Assembly: GCA_964611385.1 (NCBI GenBank) | Contig: CAZSXS010000079.1 | Span: 1 to 17,304 of the forward strand | Direction: 5' to 3' | Length of the DNA: 17,304 bases | Origin: CAZSXS01 sp964611385 | GTDB lineage: Bacteria > Bacillota > Clostridia > Lachnospirales > CAYPQA01 | Shown here: positions 8,061-15,983 of the stretch, piece after piece | How the letters are laid out: each line of letters starts with the position of its first letter | Numbering within the stretch: position 1 is the first letter of the stretch | Notes under the pieces: generated by a model | Databases searched by the model: none | What the model saw: only the letters and a program-made list of their open reading frames with translations | What the model was told of the DNA's origin: nothing | Made by a program: the position numbers and the translations under genes

Positions 8061-8088
8061 TTGGTATCATTTACTGAGTAACTATAGT
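8061..8088 (+). promoter_or_regulatory. Candidate promoter of the sugar ABC operon
   Basis: A -35 box TTGGTA (8061-8066) and a -10 box TATAGT (8083-8088) are separated by 16 nt, about 30 nt upstream of the solute-binding protein start. The -10 differs from consensus at one position and the -35 at two. A weak -35 fits a promoter activated by the AraC-type regulator encoded at 13179, but no operator was identified. The stretch 7936-8060 holds no gene that I can support. Confidence 0.6.
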
Positions 8089-8119
8089 GAAACCGAATAT
8101 GAAAAGGAGATGTGAATAA

Positions 8120-9487
8120 GTGAAAAAACGAATTTTGGCAAGTTTACTGATTTCGGCTAGTCTTGTGTTGAACCTGGCAGCATGCAACTCAGGTAGCAAG
8201 GCTACACCACAGCCAGAGGGCACTACAAATTCAGCTGCCGGTACGAAGACAGAGGGGAGCGCAAACGCAGGTACTACAGCTTCGGCTGGGGTGCCCAAGG
8301 AGCTAACGCTTTATAAGTACTATGCGGATTCGGCCATTGAACAGGTTGACAGGGCCCTGGAGTTCATGAAGGAACACTATCCCAATCTGAAAATTAACAT
8401 CGAACACCGCACAGATTCGGACGGTTCTGTACTCAAAACCCGAGCCGCTGTGGGCGAGCTGCCAGATATATTTGAGTGTTCTGGCCAGCTGACGGACATC
8501 TTTGTGAAATCAGGGGATTTATACGATCTCACATCAGCCTTTAAGGAAGCCGATCTGGAAAACAAGTATATTGCAGGCGTGTTTGATGCCAAAAAAACAA
8601 ATGACGGCAAATATTATGCTATACAGGCCGATACTCCCGGTACCTATAACCTTTTCTACAACAAAGAGGTATTCAAGGCGCTGAATCTGGAAGCACCCAA
8701 AAATTTTGAGGAAATGAAAAACGTGGTAAAGACACTCAAAGAGAACGGCAAGATTCCGCTGTCGTTGTTTGCACAGCAGAAATGGCCGGGCTTGCAGCTG
8801 TTTGATATGGCAGTCATTGGTCAGGGGCAGCTCTTAGGGATATCCGGTCTTGAAGACGGCAAGCATAAGATCACTGAGGAGCCCTATGTGAAAGCCGCAG
8901 AAAAGCTGTATGAGCTGGTGTCTCTGGGTATGATCGGCAAGGGTGCACTGAACACAAATGCAAGTCAGGCCTTTGAATTGTTGGCAACCGATCAGGCCGG
9001 TATGTTAGGCAATGGTGCATGGTACTTCAATGACGCAGCCATTGGCGGCTATGCAGACAAGATCGGATACTTAGAATATAATCCCTTTGTGGATCCAGGC
9101 GATGAAGAAAAGTATCATTATAATCGATCCGGTGGCCAGGGTGCTGTAGGGGGCTTTGCGGTCAGTGCCAAGGGCAAGTACGCAGACTATGCGGCCAAGG
9201 TGCTTATGACCTTTATTGAGGTTCATGACAAAGCCTGTGCTGAATTGGGTTCCCTGAACGTATTGAAGGCGGATATCAAGCTTGATGCCCCCAGATCGGA
9301 ATCCTATCAGCATTTTACAGACAGCTTGACCAAGTTTGAGACAGTATCCAAGTATGAGTGGTCTCTGAACAACCAAGAATTGATTGTTGCCCTGGAGGAT
9401 TACAGCGAACTGCTGCTCACAGGTACATACAAGGTAGATAAGTTTATATCCGATCTTGAAGGCAGTATCAAAGATGCATTGAAGTAA
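8120..9487 (+). CDS. Carbohydrate ABC transporter solute-binding lipoprotein
   Basis: This 455-residue extracellular lipoprotein belongs to family 1 solute-binding proteins. The first 21 residues form a lipoprotein signal peptide (Lys-Lys-Arg, then a hydrophobic stretch) ending in the lipobox LAAC, so Cys22 should be acylated and anchor the protein to the outer face of the membrane. A Ser/Thr/Ala/Gly-rich linker (about 23-55) precedes the binding domain, which starts with a beta strand ELTLYKYY. Translation starts at GTG, with AAGGAGA at 8104-8110 and 9 nt spacing. It captures a sugar or oligosaccharide and delivers it to the two permeases encoded immediately downstream. The sugar cannot be told from sequence. 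The adjacent YesM/YesN pair fits substrate-induced expression. Confidence 0.93.
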   Translation: MKKRILASLLISASLVLNLAACNSGSKATPQPEGTTNSAAGTKTEGSANAGTTASAGVPKELTLYKYYADSAIEQVDRALEFMKEHYPNLKINIEHRTDSDGSVLKTRAAVGELPDIFECSGQLTDIFVKSGDLYDLTSAFKEADLENKYIAGVFDAKKTNDGKYYAIQADTPGTYNLFYNKEVFKALNLEAPKNFEEMKNVVKTLKENGKIPLSLFAQQKWPGLQLFDMAVIGQGQLLGISGLEDGKHKITEEPYVKAAEKLYELVSLGMIGKGALNTNASQAFELLATDQAGMLGNGAWYFNDAAIGGYADKIGYLEYNPFVDPGDEEKYHYNRSGGQGAVGGFAVSAKGKYADYAAKVLMTFIEVHDKACAELGSLNVLKADIKLDAPRSESYQHFTDSLTKFETVSKYEWSLNNQELIVALEDYSELLLTGTYKVDKFISDLEGSIKDALK

Positions 9488-9522
9488 AAACAGTCAAGGA
9501 CAAAAAAGGAGGGCAGATCGCA

Positions 9523-10407
9523 ATGGATCCGCTTTTTAAAAAGAATAAGCTTGGGCTTCTAGTGTTTCTTGCACCGACATTGATATTGTATTCTTTGATC
9601 ATGATTATTCCGCTAGTGCAATCCGGGTTTATGAGCTTTTTTGACTGGGACGGCGTAAATCAGGCTGCTTTTGCCGGGTTGGATAATTATAAAAGGCTGT
9701 TTTCATCCCGTGATTTAGGGGTTTCCATCCGAAACAGTATTATCTTTTCCATTATACTTACCGTATACCAAGTGGCACTTGGCACCATATTTGCCTTTTT
9801 ATTGGTAAACTTTGAGCTTAAGCTTGGCCGGTTTTTTAAAGATGTCTATTTTTTCCCGGTATTGTTGTCCGTTTCTGTTGTAGCTCAACTGTGGATCTCA
9901 ATATACCACGGAGATTTTGGCTTAATAAACCAGCTGGCGAAAAGCATGGGCTCCAATTGGCATCAAAACTGGCTGAATGAGCCTTTTAAAGGCATAGTAG
10001 CCATTGTCCTTGCAGATGCTTGGAAGGGCATGGGCTATCACATGCTTGTAATCTATGCCGCCATGAAAAGCGTACCTAATGTGTTCAGCGAAGCGGCCAA
10101 GATGGATGGCTGTGGAAAGATAAGACAGTTTTTTCAGATTACGCTGCCACTGGTTATGCCCACGATCCGGGTCTGCTTTGTTATGTGTATAACCTTCGGT
10201 TTCAGAGCCTTTGAAATGATCTTCCTTATGACAGGAGGTGGCCCGGGCAATTATACCTCTACCATGTCCATCATGATGTACAAGGCCTTGTTCAGCTTGC
10301 AGAAATACGGCTACGGCAGTGCCATAGCGGTTGTTATCGTTGTCATATGCGTAGGCTTGATGCTGCTGATCAATAAATCTACCGAACGCTTCGAAGTTCA
10401 GTATTAA
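9523..10407 (+). CDS. Sugar ABC transporter permease, MalF/UgpA type
   Basis: This 294-residue inner-membrane permease has about six transmembrane helices, the first at roughly residues 10-32. The EAA loop that contacts the ATPase is visible near residue 190, as Glu-Ala-Ala-Lys-Met-Asp-Gly followed by ITLPLVMP. A GGGPG turn characteristic of MalF-like permeases follows near residue 240. AAGGAGGG at 9506-9513 supports the ATG. It should pair with the next gene to form the membrane channel of the importer. No ATPase gene is present in the window, so a shared MsmX/MsmK-type ATPase encoded elsewhere is expected, as is usual for such loci in Bacillota. Confidence 0.93.
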   Translation: MDPLFKKNKLGLLVFLAPTLILYSLIMIIPLVQSGFMSFFDWDGVNQAAFAGLDNYKRLFSSRDLGVSIRNSIIFSIILTVYQVALGTIFAFLLVNFELKLGRFFKDVYFFPVLLSVSVVAQLWISIYHGDFGLINQLAKSMGSNWHQNWLNEPFKGIVAIVLADAWKGMGYHMLVIYAAMKSVPNVFSEAAKMDGCGKIRQFFQITLPLVMPTIRVCFVMCITFGFRAFEMIFLMTGGGPGNYTSTMSIMMYKALFSLQKYGYGSAIAVVIVVICVGLMLLINKSTERFEVQY

Positions 10408-10437
10408 GATAGCCAATGGCTCTTAGGAGGAACTGTG

Positions 10438-11268
10438 ATGAAAAAGTTAAACCTATCAACTATCCTCATTTACGCCTTTATGTCCATTTATGCCCTTGTA
10501 TGTCTGTATCCAGTGATCTGGATGGGCTTTTTCTCCTTGAAAAGCAATGAGGAAATCTTTGTAACCAATCCCTTCGGTCCCCCACTTTCCCCCAGATGGG
10601 ATAACTATGTCAAGGCCGTTACCCAGTTTGATATTGCAGTATACTTTAAAAACAGCGTGTTGGTATCTGTGGCTGCGATCTTCCTCGGGATTTTATTTGC
10701 ACTAATGTTTACCTATGTTATCTCCCGTGTGCGCACCCGCTTAACCAAAACCATGCAAACTATGGTTATGATGGGCATGTTTGTACCCATACAGGCAGTG
10801 ATGACCCCCTTGGTGGTGATGGTAAGGCGCTTGGGTTTTACAAATACCCTTTGGGCCTTGATTATCCCCTATGTAGCTCTCAGCTTTCCTTTTGCGGTCA
10901 TGGTGCTTTACGGCTTTTATGTGAATCTACCGATTGAGCTGGAGGAATCGGCGTACATGGAAGGGGCTGGCTTCTTCAAAACCTATTTCAGCATTATTCT
11001 GCCCCAAATGAAATCAGCCATATCGGTATTGTTAATCTACCAATTTATGTCTCACTGGAACGAATTCAGCCTTGCCTTAATCTTGATCACAAAGGATTCA
11101 TTAAAAACCTTGCCATTAGGACTCGCTGGATTTTATGGTCAGTTCTCTACGGACTGGGGGCCTGTCGGCGCCTGTCTGGTGATTGCAAGCTTCCCCGTTA
11201 TCCTCATTTATGTATTCTTTAGCAACAAAGTCAGTGAATCCGTTGCCTTCTCAGGCATGAAGAACTAA
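10438..11268 (+). CDS. Sugar ABC transporter permease, MalG/UgpE type
   Basis: This 276-residue permease has about six membrane helices and is the MalG-type partner of the preceding gene. The EAA loop appears around residues 170-195 as Glu-Glu-Ser-Ala-Tyr-Met-Glu-Gly-Ala-Gly, followed by SIILPQ; the canonical EAA is degenerate (EESA), which is common in this subfamily. Translation could start at GTG 10435 or ATG 10438. I prefer the ATG because AGGAGG at 10425-10430 is then 7 nt away, against 4 nt for the GTG. The N-terminal Lys-Lys and following hydrophobic helix fit. The gene ends the transporter part of the operon; two hairpins follow before the sensor kinase. Confidence 0.92.
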   Translation: MKKLNLSTILIYAFMSIYALVCLYPVIWMGFFSLKSNEEIFVTNPFGPPLSPRWDNYVKAVTQFDIAVYFKNSVLVSVAAIFLGILFALMFTYVISRVRTRLTKTMQTMVMMGMFVPIQAVMTPLVVMVRRLGFTNTLWALIIPYVALSFPFAVMVLYGFYVNLPIELEESAYMEGAGFFKTYFSIILPQMKSAISVLLIYQFMSHWNEFSLALILITKDSLKTLPLGLAGFYGQFSTDWGPVGACLVIASFPVILIYVFFSNKVSESVAFSGMKN

Positions 11269-11279
11269 GGCAAGAAACC

Positions 11280-11311
11280 GTGGGGTGAACCAACTTGTTG
11301 GTTCACCCCAC
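11280..11311 (+). terminator. Strong hairpin after the permease genes
   Basis: A 14-bp perfect stem (11280-11293 with 11298-11311) carries a CTTG tetraloop, 11 nt after the permease stop. It is followed by a C-rich stretch, with no immediate T-run. It may therefore act as a 3' end-stabilising or processing hairpin and not as a classical intrinsic terminator. It would separate transporter message levels from those of the downstream two-component genes. Confidence 0.6.
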
Positions 11312-11406
11312 ACCCCCCTTCATCCCTTTTCAAAAAGCCGGACATGAGGGGCGGAATTTTTCCATACATAAATTTTTGAAAGACCGAAAATTAGATAATT
11401 TCGCGC

Positions 11407-11436
11407 AGGGAGGATTTACATTCTCCCTTTTTTTTT
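11407..11436 (+). terminator. Terminator or attenuator before the sensor kinase
   Basis: An 8-bp stem containing one G-U pair (11407-11414 with 11421-11428) has a TTTACA loop and runs into nine T residues (11428-11436). This is a classical intrinsic terminator shape. It ends only 22 nt before the kinase ATG at 11459, which leaves no room for a promoter between them. Kinase expression must come by read-through from upstream, so the hairpin may set the ratio of transporter to sensor. Confidence 0.65.
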
Positions 11437-11458
11437 GTATGCTACATAGGGGTGAGAT

Positions 11459-13177
11459 ATGAGCCTTTCAAATCTATTGAACAGCTTCTCCATCAAACAA
11501 AAGATCAGCTTTTCTTTTATCTTATTTTTTGCTGCATTGATCATAAGCATTACCTGGGTGTTCCGTGCTTTATACATCAGCAATAGCCAAAGTCAGCTGA
11601 TGCAGGCCAGGCGCTATGAGGATTCCATGATCGCACAGCAGGTGAATAAAATGATTAGCAATACAAATAACTGCGCCAATTATTTGATCATCAACCTGAA
11701 CGCGGCCTTTGGGGGCAGAAGCATAAGCGCCAGCTATCCTGATATGGAAAAAAGCAGCAGCATGCAAAAACTGCTTTCCATCTTTGAGGATGCACTGTTG
11801 ATCTACCCCGAAGTCAATCAGGTAAATGTATTGTACAACAACGGGGATCTATATAAAAAGGTCAAGCACGGGAATTACATGCAATCTACCGGCAACAAGC
11901 TCATGCTTGAGGCCATAAGCCGCACGGGCGTGGACACTGTCGGACAGTGGCATTCTCCACTTACAGATGAAGGTTTTTCCCTTGATCAAGGGATTTATTA
12001 TATAAAAGCACTTAGAGAGATTGATAACAATGCCCATATTGGCTATGTGATTGTAGGCATGGATGAGAGCAGCATGAAACAACCCTTTAACAAGAGCGGG
12101 GATATTGGGTTTTTAATAGATGGAGAGAACGGCATAGAGATACAAGAAGGAATGCCTGACCGTATGGAATCCGATCTGGGCTATGTTGTAAATACCATGT
12201 CCATTAACGAAAAATGGAGGCTCACATCCGTATACAATATCCGAACGGCGCTTTCTGTGGCCAATAAGATTACCTTGTATATGCTTGCAGTAGCCTTGCT
12301 GGTTGTGGTGCTATTCTATGGACTGTTCACGGTGGTGGCGCATAAGATCACAAGCGGGATTACGAAGCTTTCTGCGCATATGAAGCAGTTCAAGGGAACC
12401 TTACCCCAGGCCTTTTCAGGTGTGAACAGCAGTGACGAGGTCGGCGTACTGGTTGAAAGTTACAACGAAATGGTGACGATGAATACGGATTTATTTAAGG
12501 CTGTGGCGGAAGAAAAGCGGCAAAAGCGGCATTTTGAATTAGCTCTCTTGCAGGCACAGATCAAGCCGCATTTTTTGTATAACACCTTAGACATTATCTT
12601 TTGCCTAAACGCCATTGGGCGTTATGAGGAAGCCAATCGTGTGACAAAGCTCTTGGCGGGCTATTATCGGCTTGTGCTCAATAAGGGAGAGGAATGGATC
12701 CCCTTAAGCCAAGAGATGGATGCCATTACCAAGTATTTAGATATCCAATCGGTGCGCTACAGCGACATATTGGCCTATGAAATCGACATGGATGGGGACT
12801 TGGGTGGGTTTTACATCCCCAAGCTGACCCTGCAGCCCTTGGTTGAAAATGCCATATATCACGGCATCAAGCCAAAGGGAGAGAAGGGGTTTTTGAGGGT
12901 TTGGGCGAAAAAGCACCATAAGGGCATTCTAATCACCGTATCCGACGACGGCGTCGGTATGACCAGTGAGACCTTTGAGGCAGTGATCAGTGGTAACAAA
13001 CGCCCAGGAGCTGGAGATACCCTTGCAACGGACAACTTAGGCTCGGAAAGCTTCGGGCTAAAAAACGTATATGAACGGATCAAACTGTTTTTTAACAAAG
13101 ACAGCTATATTAGGCTTAAGGACAGTCGGCAAGGGACTAGCCTGGAGCTGTACCTGCAGATAAAAGATGGTGGCTGA
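11459..13177 (+). CDS. YesM-type sensor histidine kinase
   Basis: This 572-residue membrane histidine kinase has a first transmembrane helix at about 16-37, an extracellular sensor region of about 235 residues, a second helix at about 271-294 and a HAMP-like linker. The His_kinase domain carries LQAQIKPHFLYNTLD with the phospho-acceptor His371. The ATPase domain shows the N box with Glu463-Asn464, the DDGVGM box (496-501) and a later glycine-rich GLKNVYERI segment. AGGGGTGA just before the ATG is the ribosome binding site. The gene overlaps or abuts the response regulator gene. Such LytS/YesM kinases typically sense carbohydrates taken up by the neighbouring ABC importer, directly or through the binding protein. 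That pairing is inferred here from context. Confidence 0.93.
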   Translation: MSLSNLLNSFSIKQKISFSFILFFAALIISITWVFRALYISNSQSQLMQARRYEDSMIAQQVNKMISNTNNCANYLIINLNAAFGGRSISASYPDMEKSSSMQKLLSIFEDALLIYPEVNQVNVLYNNGDLYKKVKHGNYMQSTGNKLMLEAISRTGVDTVGQWHSPLTDEGFSLDQGIYYIKALREIDNNAHIGYVIVGMDESSMKQPFNKSGDIGFLIDGENGIEIQEGMPDRMESDLGYVVNTMSINEKWRLTSVYNIRTALSVANKITLYMLAVALLVVVLFYGLFTVVAHKITSGITKLSAHMKQFKGTLPQAFSGVNSSDEVGVLVESYNEMVTMNTDLFKAVAEEKRQKRHFELALLQAQIKPHFLYNTLDIIFCLNAIGRYEEANRVTKLLAGYYRLVLNKGEEWIPLSQEMDAITKYLDIQSVRYSDILAYEIDMDGDLGGFYIPKLTLQPLVENAIYHGIKPKGEKGFLRVWAKKHHKGILITVSDDGVGMTSETFEAVISGNKRPGAGDTLATDNLGSESFGLKNVYERIKLFFNKDSYIRLKDSRQGTSLELYLQIKDGG

Positions 13178-13178
13178 A

Positions 13179-14705
13179 ATGGCATATCAAGTAGTATTGG
13201 TGGATGATGAAAATATTTTTCTGGAGTATTTAATGAAGGCGATTGATTGGGCAAAGGAGGATTGCGAGATATGCGCTGTGGCGAAAAACGGAGAGGAGGC
13301 CATACGGATACTGGCCGATCAACAGCCTGACATCGTCTTTTTGGACATTGAGATGTCAAAGCTAAACGGCTTGAGGGTCTGTGAGCATATCCGGCTTTGG
13401 GAAAACAGACCACGGGTGATCATCATGACAGGCCATAATGAATTTTCGTTTGCCCAACAGGCGATTAAGCTGAATGTATTTGATTACTTGCTGAAACCTT
13501 TTGATGCTACGGAATTATTGAATGCACTGCATACATGCATCGTGGATATTGAGCGAGAGCAGAGGATGAAACAAATCGAGAGGGAACATTTTCTAAGGAT
13601 GGTCTTGGACACAGGCATAGCGGAAAATGACCGTATTGCGGAAGACTTGGGCAAGGATCAGCGCTATCTAGCCGCAATGCTAAAGCTCCCCAAGGGCAGA
13701 GCCTTTGAACAGCAGGGGTTCATGCGTCTATTGCAGTGTTCCTTTATGCCTCTGCAAGTACAATGCTACTTTATTTCCAACGAAAATAGCTGTGTGCTGA
13801 TGGTACAAAAGCTGCTAAACCCGGTTATAGACTTAAATGCCATAAAGGCGTGTTATCTGAAGCTAATTCGACAAGCTGTTCTGGAATTTGTGGCCTTAAG
13901 CAATCCGTCAGATGGACTGTGGGGTCTAAAAAAATGCAAGCATGAAGCGCGAGCAGCCTTTGAAAATAGCGTCCGATTCCACGATCGGGTGATTGTCTTT
14001 GACGAGCTGACCGCGTTTAATGCCGATTACAGGGCCTACAGCATCAAAGATCTTAATCACATGATTAAGTGCTTTAAAGATAAGGATTACAAGCAAGTAG
14101 ACTTAATCATTGAACGGATTTTCGGCTTATCTAAGGGACAGATGTTGTCCTTTCAATACGCCATAACCGTTTATCATTCTTTGGCGATCAACGTCTTTAC
14201 CCATTTCAATCTCTCAAAGAATGACAGTCGGCTAAACGACTACCTTGAAATGCAGAATAACATTATACAGGATTTGACGGACTGCACCCATGAGGAACAG
14301 CTGATCACAACAATTAAAAATTATGTATATGAGCTGTTCTGTGAATGTATGGATTTAGAAAAAAGCAATAAAAAGAATGCCCTTGTCAAAAGAGTTGATA
14401 AATACTTACAAAACAATTTTGCAAACCATCATTTGACTGTAGATGATGTGGCCGAGCATCTGTTTTTTGAAAACAGTTATATCCGGCGGGTTTATAAGAC
14501 CATAACAGGGAAAACCATTATTCAACGCCTGGAGGAAATACGCATTGACAAAGCCAAGCAACTGCTGGCGTCCAGCGAGTATAAACATGCCGACATAGCC
14601 GAACTGACGGGCTTTGCCGACCAATCGTATTTCAGCAAGCGCTTTAAGCTTTTTTGCGGCTATACGCCTTCTGAGTATCAGGCCATGTCTAATGGAAAAC
14701 GATGA
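13179..14705 (+). CDS. YesN-type response regulator with AraC output domain
   Basis: The product is 508 residues from ATG 13179. The receiver domain is complete: acidic pair Asp9-Asp10, phospho-acceptor Asp56 in FLDIEM, Thr84 and Lys106 in LLKP. A long middle region of unassigned function is followed by a C-terminal AraC-type double helix-turn-helix, about the last 100 residues, with IAELTGFADQSYFSKRFK as its second, most conserved motif. A start at ATG 13167, inside the kinase gene, would add four residues. The 13179 start gives the usual MxYxVxLVDDE opening and lies 1 nt after the kinase stop. Neither has a good ribosome binding site, which points to translational coupling. It probably activates the sugar ABC promoter upstream of 8120. 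Confidence 0.92.
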   Translation: MAYQVVLVDDENIFLEYLMKAIDWAKEDCEICAVAKNGEEAIRILADQQPDIVFLDIEMSKLNGLRVCEHIRLWENRPRVIIMTGHNEFSFAQQAIKLNVFDYLLKPFDATELLNALHTCIVDIEREQRMKQIEREHFLRMVLDTGIAENDRIAEDLGKDQRYLAAMLKLPKGRAFEQQGFMRLLQCSFMPLQVQCYFISNENSCVLMVQKLLNPVIDLNAIKACYLKLIRQAVLEFVALSNPSDGLWGLKKCKHEARAAFENSVRFHDRVIVFDELTAFNADYRAYSIKDLNHMIKCFKDKDYKQVDLIIERIFGLSKGQMLSFQYAITVYHSLAINVFTHFNLSKNDSRLNDYLEMQNNIIQDLTDCTHEEQLITTIKNYVYELFCECMDLEKSNKKNALVKRVDKYLQNNFANHHLTVDDVAEHLFFENSYIRRVYKTITGKTIIQRLEEIRIDKAKQLLASSEYKHADIAELTGFADQSYFSKRFKLFCGYTPSEYQAMSNGKR

Positions 14706-14813
14706 ACAAAAGAGCTTCTCTGTTTTGATTAACTAAGCATCAAAAAACGATGGCTAAGGATTTATTGCAAGATGTGAAAAAAGAATGGTTTTTGCTTTAC
14801 ATATCCCCAAATG

Positions 14814-14864
14814 CAGCCGCCTTTTAAACTAAAAAGGCGGCTACTTTTGTGGAAAGCGAGGTTC
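14814..14864. repeat. Intergenic hairpin repeat, copy 2
   Basis: This is the second copy of the 51-base element at 7901-7951. Its hairpin has an 11-bp stem (14815-14825 with 14832-14842) and an AAACTA loop, then ACTTTTG. The pairing is shorter than in copy 1 because the A/T flanks have diverged. It lies 108 nt after the response regulator stop and probably terminates the ABC and two-component transcript. The 14706-14813 stretch before it holds nothing I can identify. Confidence 0.7.
14815..14848 (+). terminator. Terminator after the response regulator
   Basis: An 11-bp GC-rich hairpin (AGCCGCCTTTT with its complement) with a 6-nt loop is followed by a short, interrupted T-tract (ACTTTTG). 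It should be weaker than the copy at 7896-7935 because the stem is shorter and the T-run is broken by A and C. Confidence 0.7.
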
Positions 14865-14941
14865 ACCAAAAGTAGGATAGACAAAATTCAAAATTAAAAC
14901 TAAAATTGACAAAGTAAATTACTGATTAAGCAGGTGCAGGT

Positions 14942-15382
14942 ATGATTGTAAACAAGTTTCAAATGGAAAACATAGAGGAAAGCCGAGTTGATATCTACTA
15001 TAAAGACTTTGACGCGGAAATAGCTGGATTGTTGGATTACTTGTCCGACGATAAAAAGATAATAGGGAAGAACGAAAGAGGCCAGGCCGTACTCAATGCC
15101 AGGGACATCTATTATTTTGAAATTGTTGACCGGAAATGTTTTGCGTACCTGTCGGCTTGTGTATATAGCATTGATTGTAGTCTGCGAGATATTTTAGATC
15201 GTTTTGGTTCGATGGGTTATGTCCGAATCAGTAAATCCATGGTTCTCAATGTTTACAGAATAAAGGAAATAAAATCAGATATCCAGATGCGGATGATTGT
15301 TGTTTTGGAAAACGAGGAGAGCGTTATTGTTAATAGAAAGTATAAAAAGGACTTCTATACCTGTATGAAAAATTTATTATGA
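14942..15382 (+). CDS. LytTR-family DNA-binding regulator
   Basis: This 146-residue protein consists of a short N-terminal region and a LytTR DNA-binding domain at about 45-146. Family hallmarks are the strand with DIYYFEIVDRK, the helix CSLRDILDRF, the segment YVRISKSMVLNVYRIKEI, and the final VNRKYKKDFYTCM. There is no receiver domain, so it is a stand-alone regulator of the type partnered with small membrane proteins, as in the streptococcal HdrRM and BrsRM systems. The ribosome binding site is weak (CAGG right before the start). A TTGACA at 14906-14911 lacks a matching -10. It may autoregulate, but I could not define LytTR direct repeats in the AT-rich upstream DNA. The coding frame stays open for 32 codons beyond its TGA. 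Confidence 0.9.
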   Translation: MIVNKFQMENIEESRVDIYYKDFDAEIAGLLDYLSDDKKIIGKNERGQAVLNARDIYYFEIVDRKCFAYLSACVYSIDCSLRDILDRFGSMGYVRISKSMVLNVYRIKEIKSDIQMRMIVVLENEESVIVNRKYKKDFYTCMKNLL

Positions 15383-15477
15383 AAACATGACAGCCATGGT
15401 CAGCCAACGCACGCCTTGATTTTCGTGCATGATGTAGGCGAAGGCAGATATGAGCTGTTAGAAGGAGGTTTTTGGAA

Positions 15478-15930
15478 ATGAAAATATTTAAAACCGCTTA
15501 TCTAAAGAGAATCTTTTGGTATACCTGCGCCGTATATACGGGTGTGTCGCTTTTTAAATTTATAGTAGAGGCTATATTCCTAGGCGAGTTTGGAAAGATA
15601 CAATCGGACTTGGTAACAGGTCTTTTATTCTCATTGATTGGTGTTATTATTATATTGCAGTTTAAACGGCTTATTAATCGCTTTACTCCTTTGATTGCGA
15701 TCCTCATTCAATACACTGTTTTGGTCGCGTGCATTTTTGCATATGTCTGGATAAGTGGATTGTTTATAGAACCTCACCCGGATGCTTACCAGGATATGTT
15801 TAGATCCGTGTCTATTCCCTACGCTGTGGTTGCCTTATCTTATTACATTTATCTTTATTTTGAAATTAAAAGGTATAACAGACTCATTCAAGAAGTGAAA
15901 TCAAAGCAAACAGATACTGAGTCACGCTAA
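15478..15930 (+). CDS. Four-helix membrane protein, DUF3021-like, LytTR partner
   Basis: This 150-residue integral membrane protein has about four hydrophobic segments (roughly 13-34, 44-62, 70-92 and 108-129) and a charged C-terminal tail rich in Lys, Arg and Glu. Size, topology and position directly after a LytTR gene fit the DUF3021-type membrane partners of stand-alone LytTR regulators. In HdrRM and BrsRM the membrane protein is known to hold its regulator inactive; the same role here is inference. AAGGAGG at 15462-15468 with 9 nt spacing selects ATG 15478 over a TTG at 15472, which would be only 3 nt away. It is followed by inverted repeats that may end its transcript. The family name is less certain than the topology. 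Confidence 0.8.
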   Translation: MKIFKTAYLKRIFWYTCAVYTGVSLFKFIVEAIFLGEFGKIQSDLVTGLLFSLIGVIIILQFKRLINRFTPLIAILIQYTVLVACIFAYVWISGLFIEPHPDAYQDMFRSVSIPYAVVALSYYIYLYFEIKRYNRLIQEVKSKQTDTESR

Positions 15931-15983
15931 GCTTTGTACACTGCAATGATAATAGTAAAGTTGGCTTGGGTCGAATGGTAGCG

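Noticed and set aside
9922..10416. A 164-codon minus-strand open frame opposite the MalF-type permease.
   Set aside because: It mirrors the permease coding sequence, is His-rich without motifs, and is best explained as an antisense shadow.
11392..11399. TAGATAAT, a possible -10 box before the kinase hairpin.
   Set aside because: The best upstream TTGAAA (11376-11381) is only 10-12 nt away and no -35 lies at the right distance.
14906..14911. Exact -35 consensus TTGACA upstream of the LytTR gene.
   Set aside because: No acceptable -10 box lies 16-18 nt downstream, so I did not call a promoter.
15383..15415. Short ATG frame (about 10 codons) between the LytTR and membrane protein genes.
   Set aside because: No ribosome binding site and no recognisable product.
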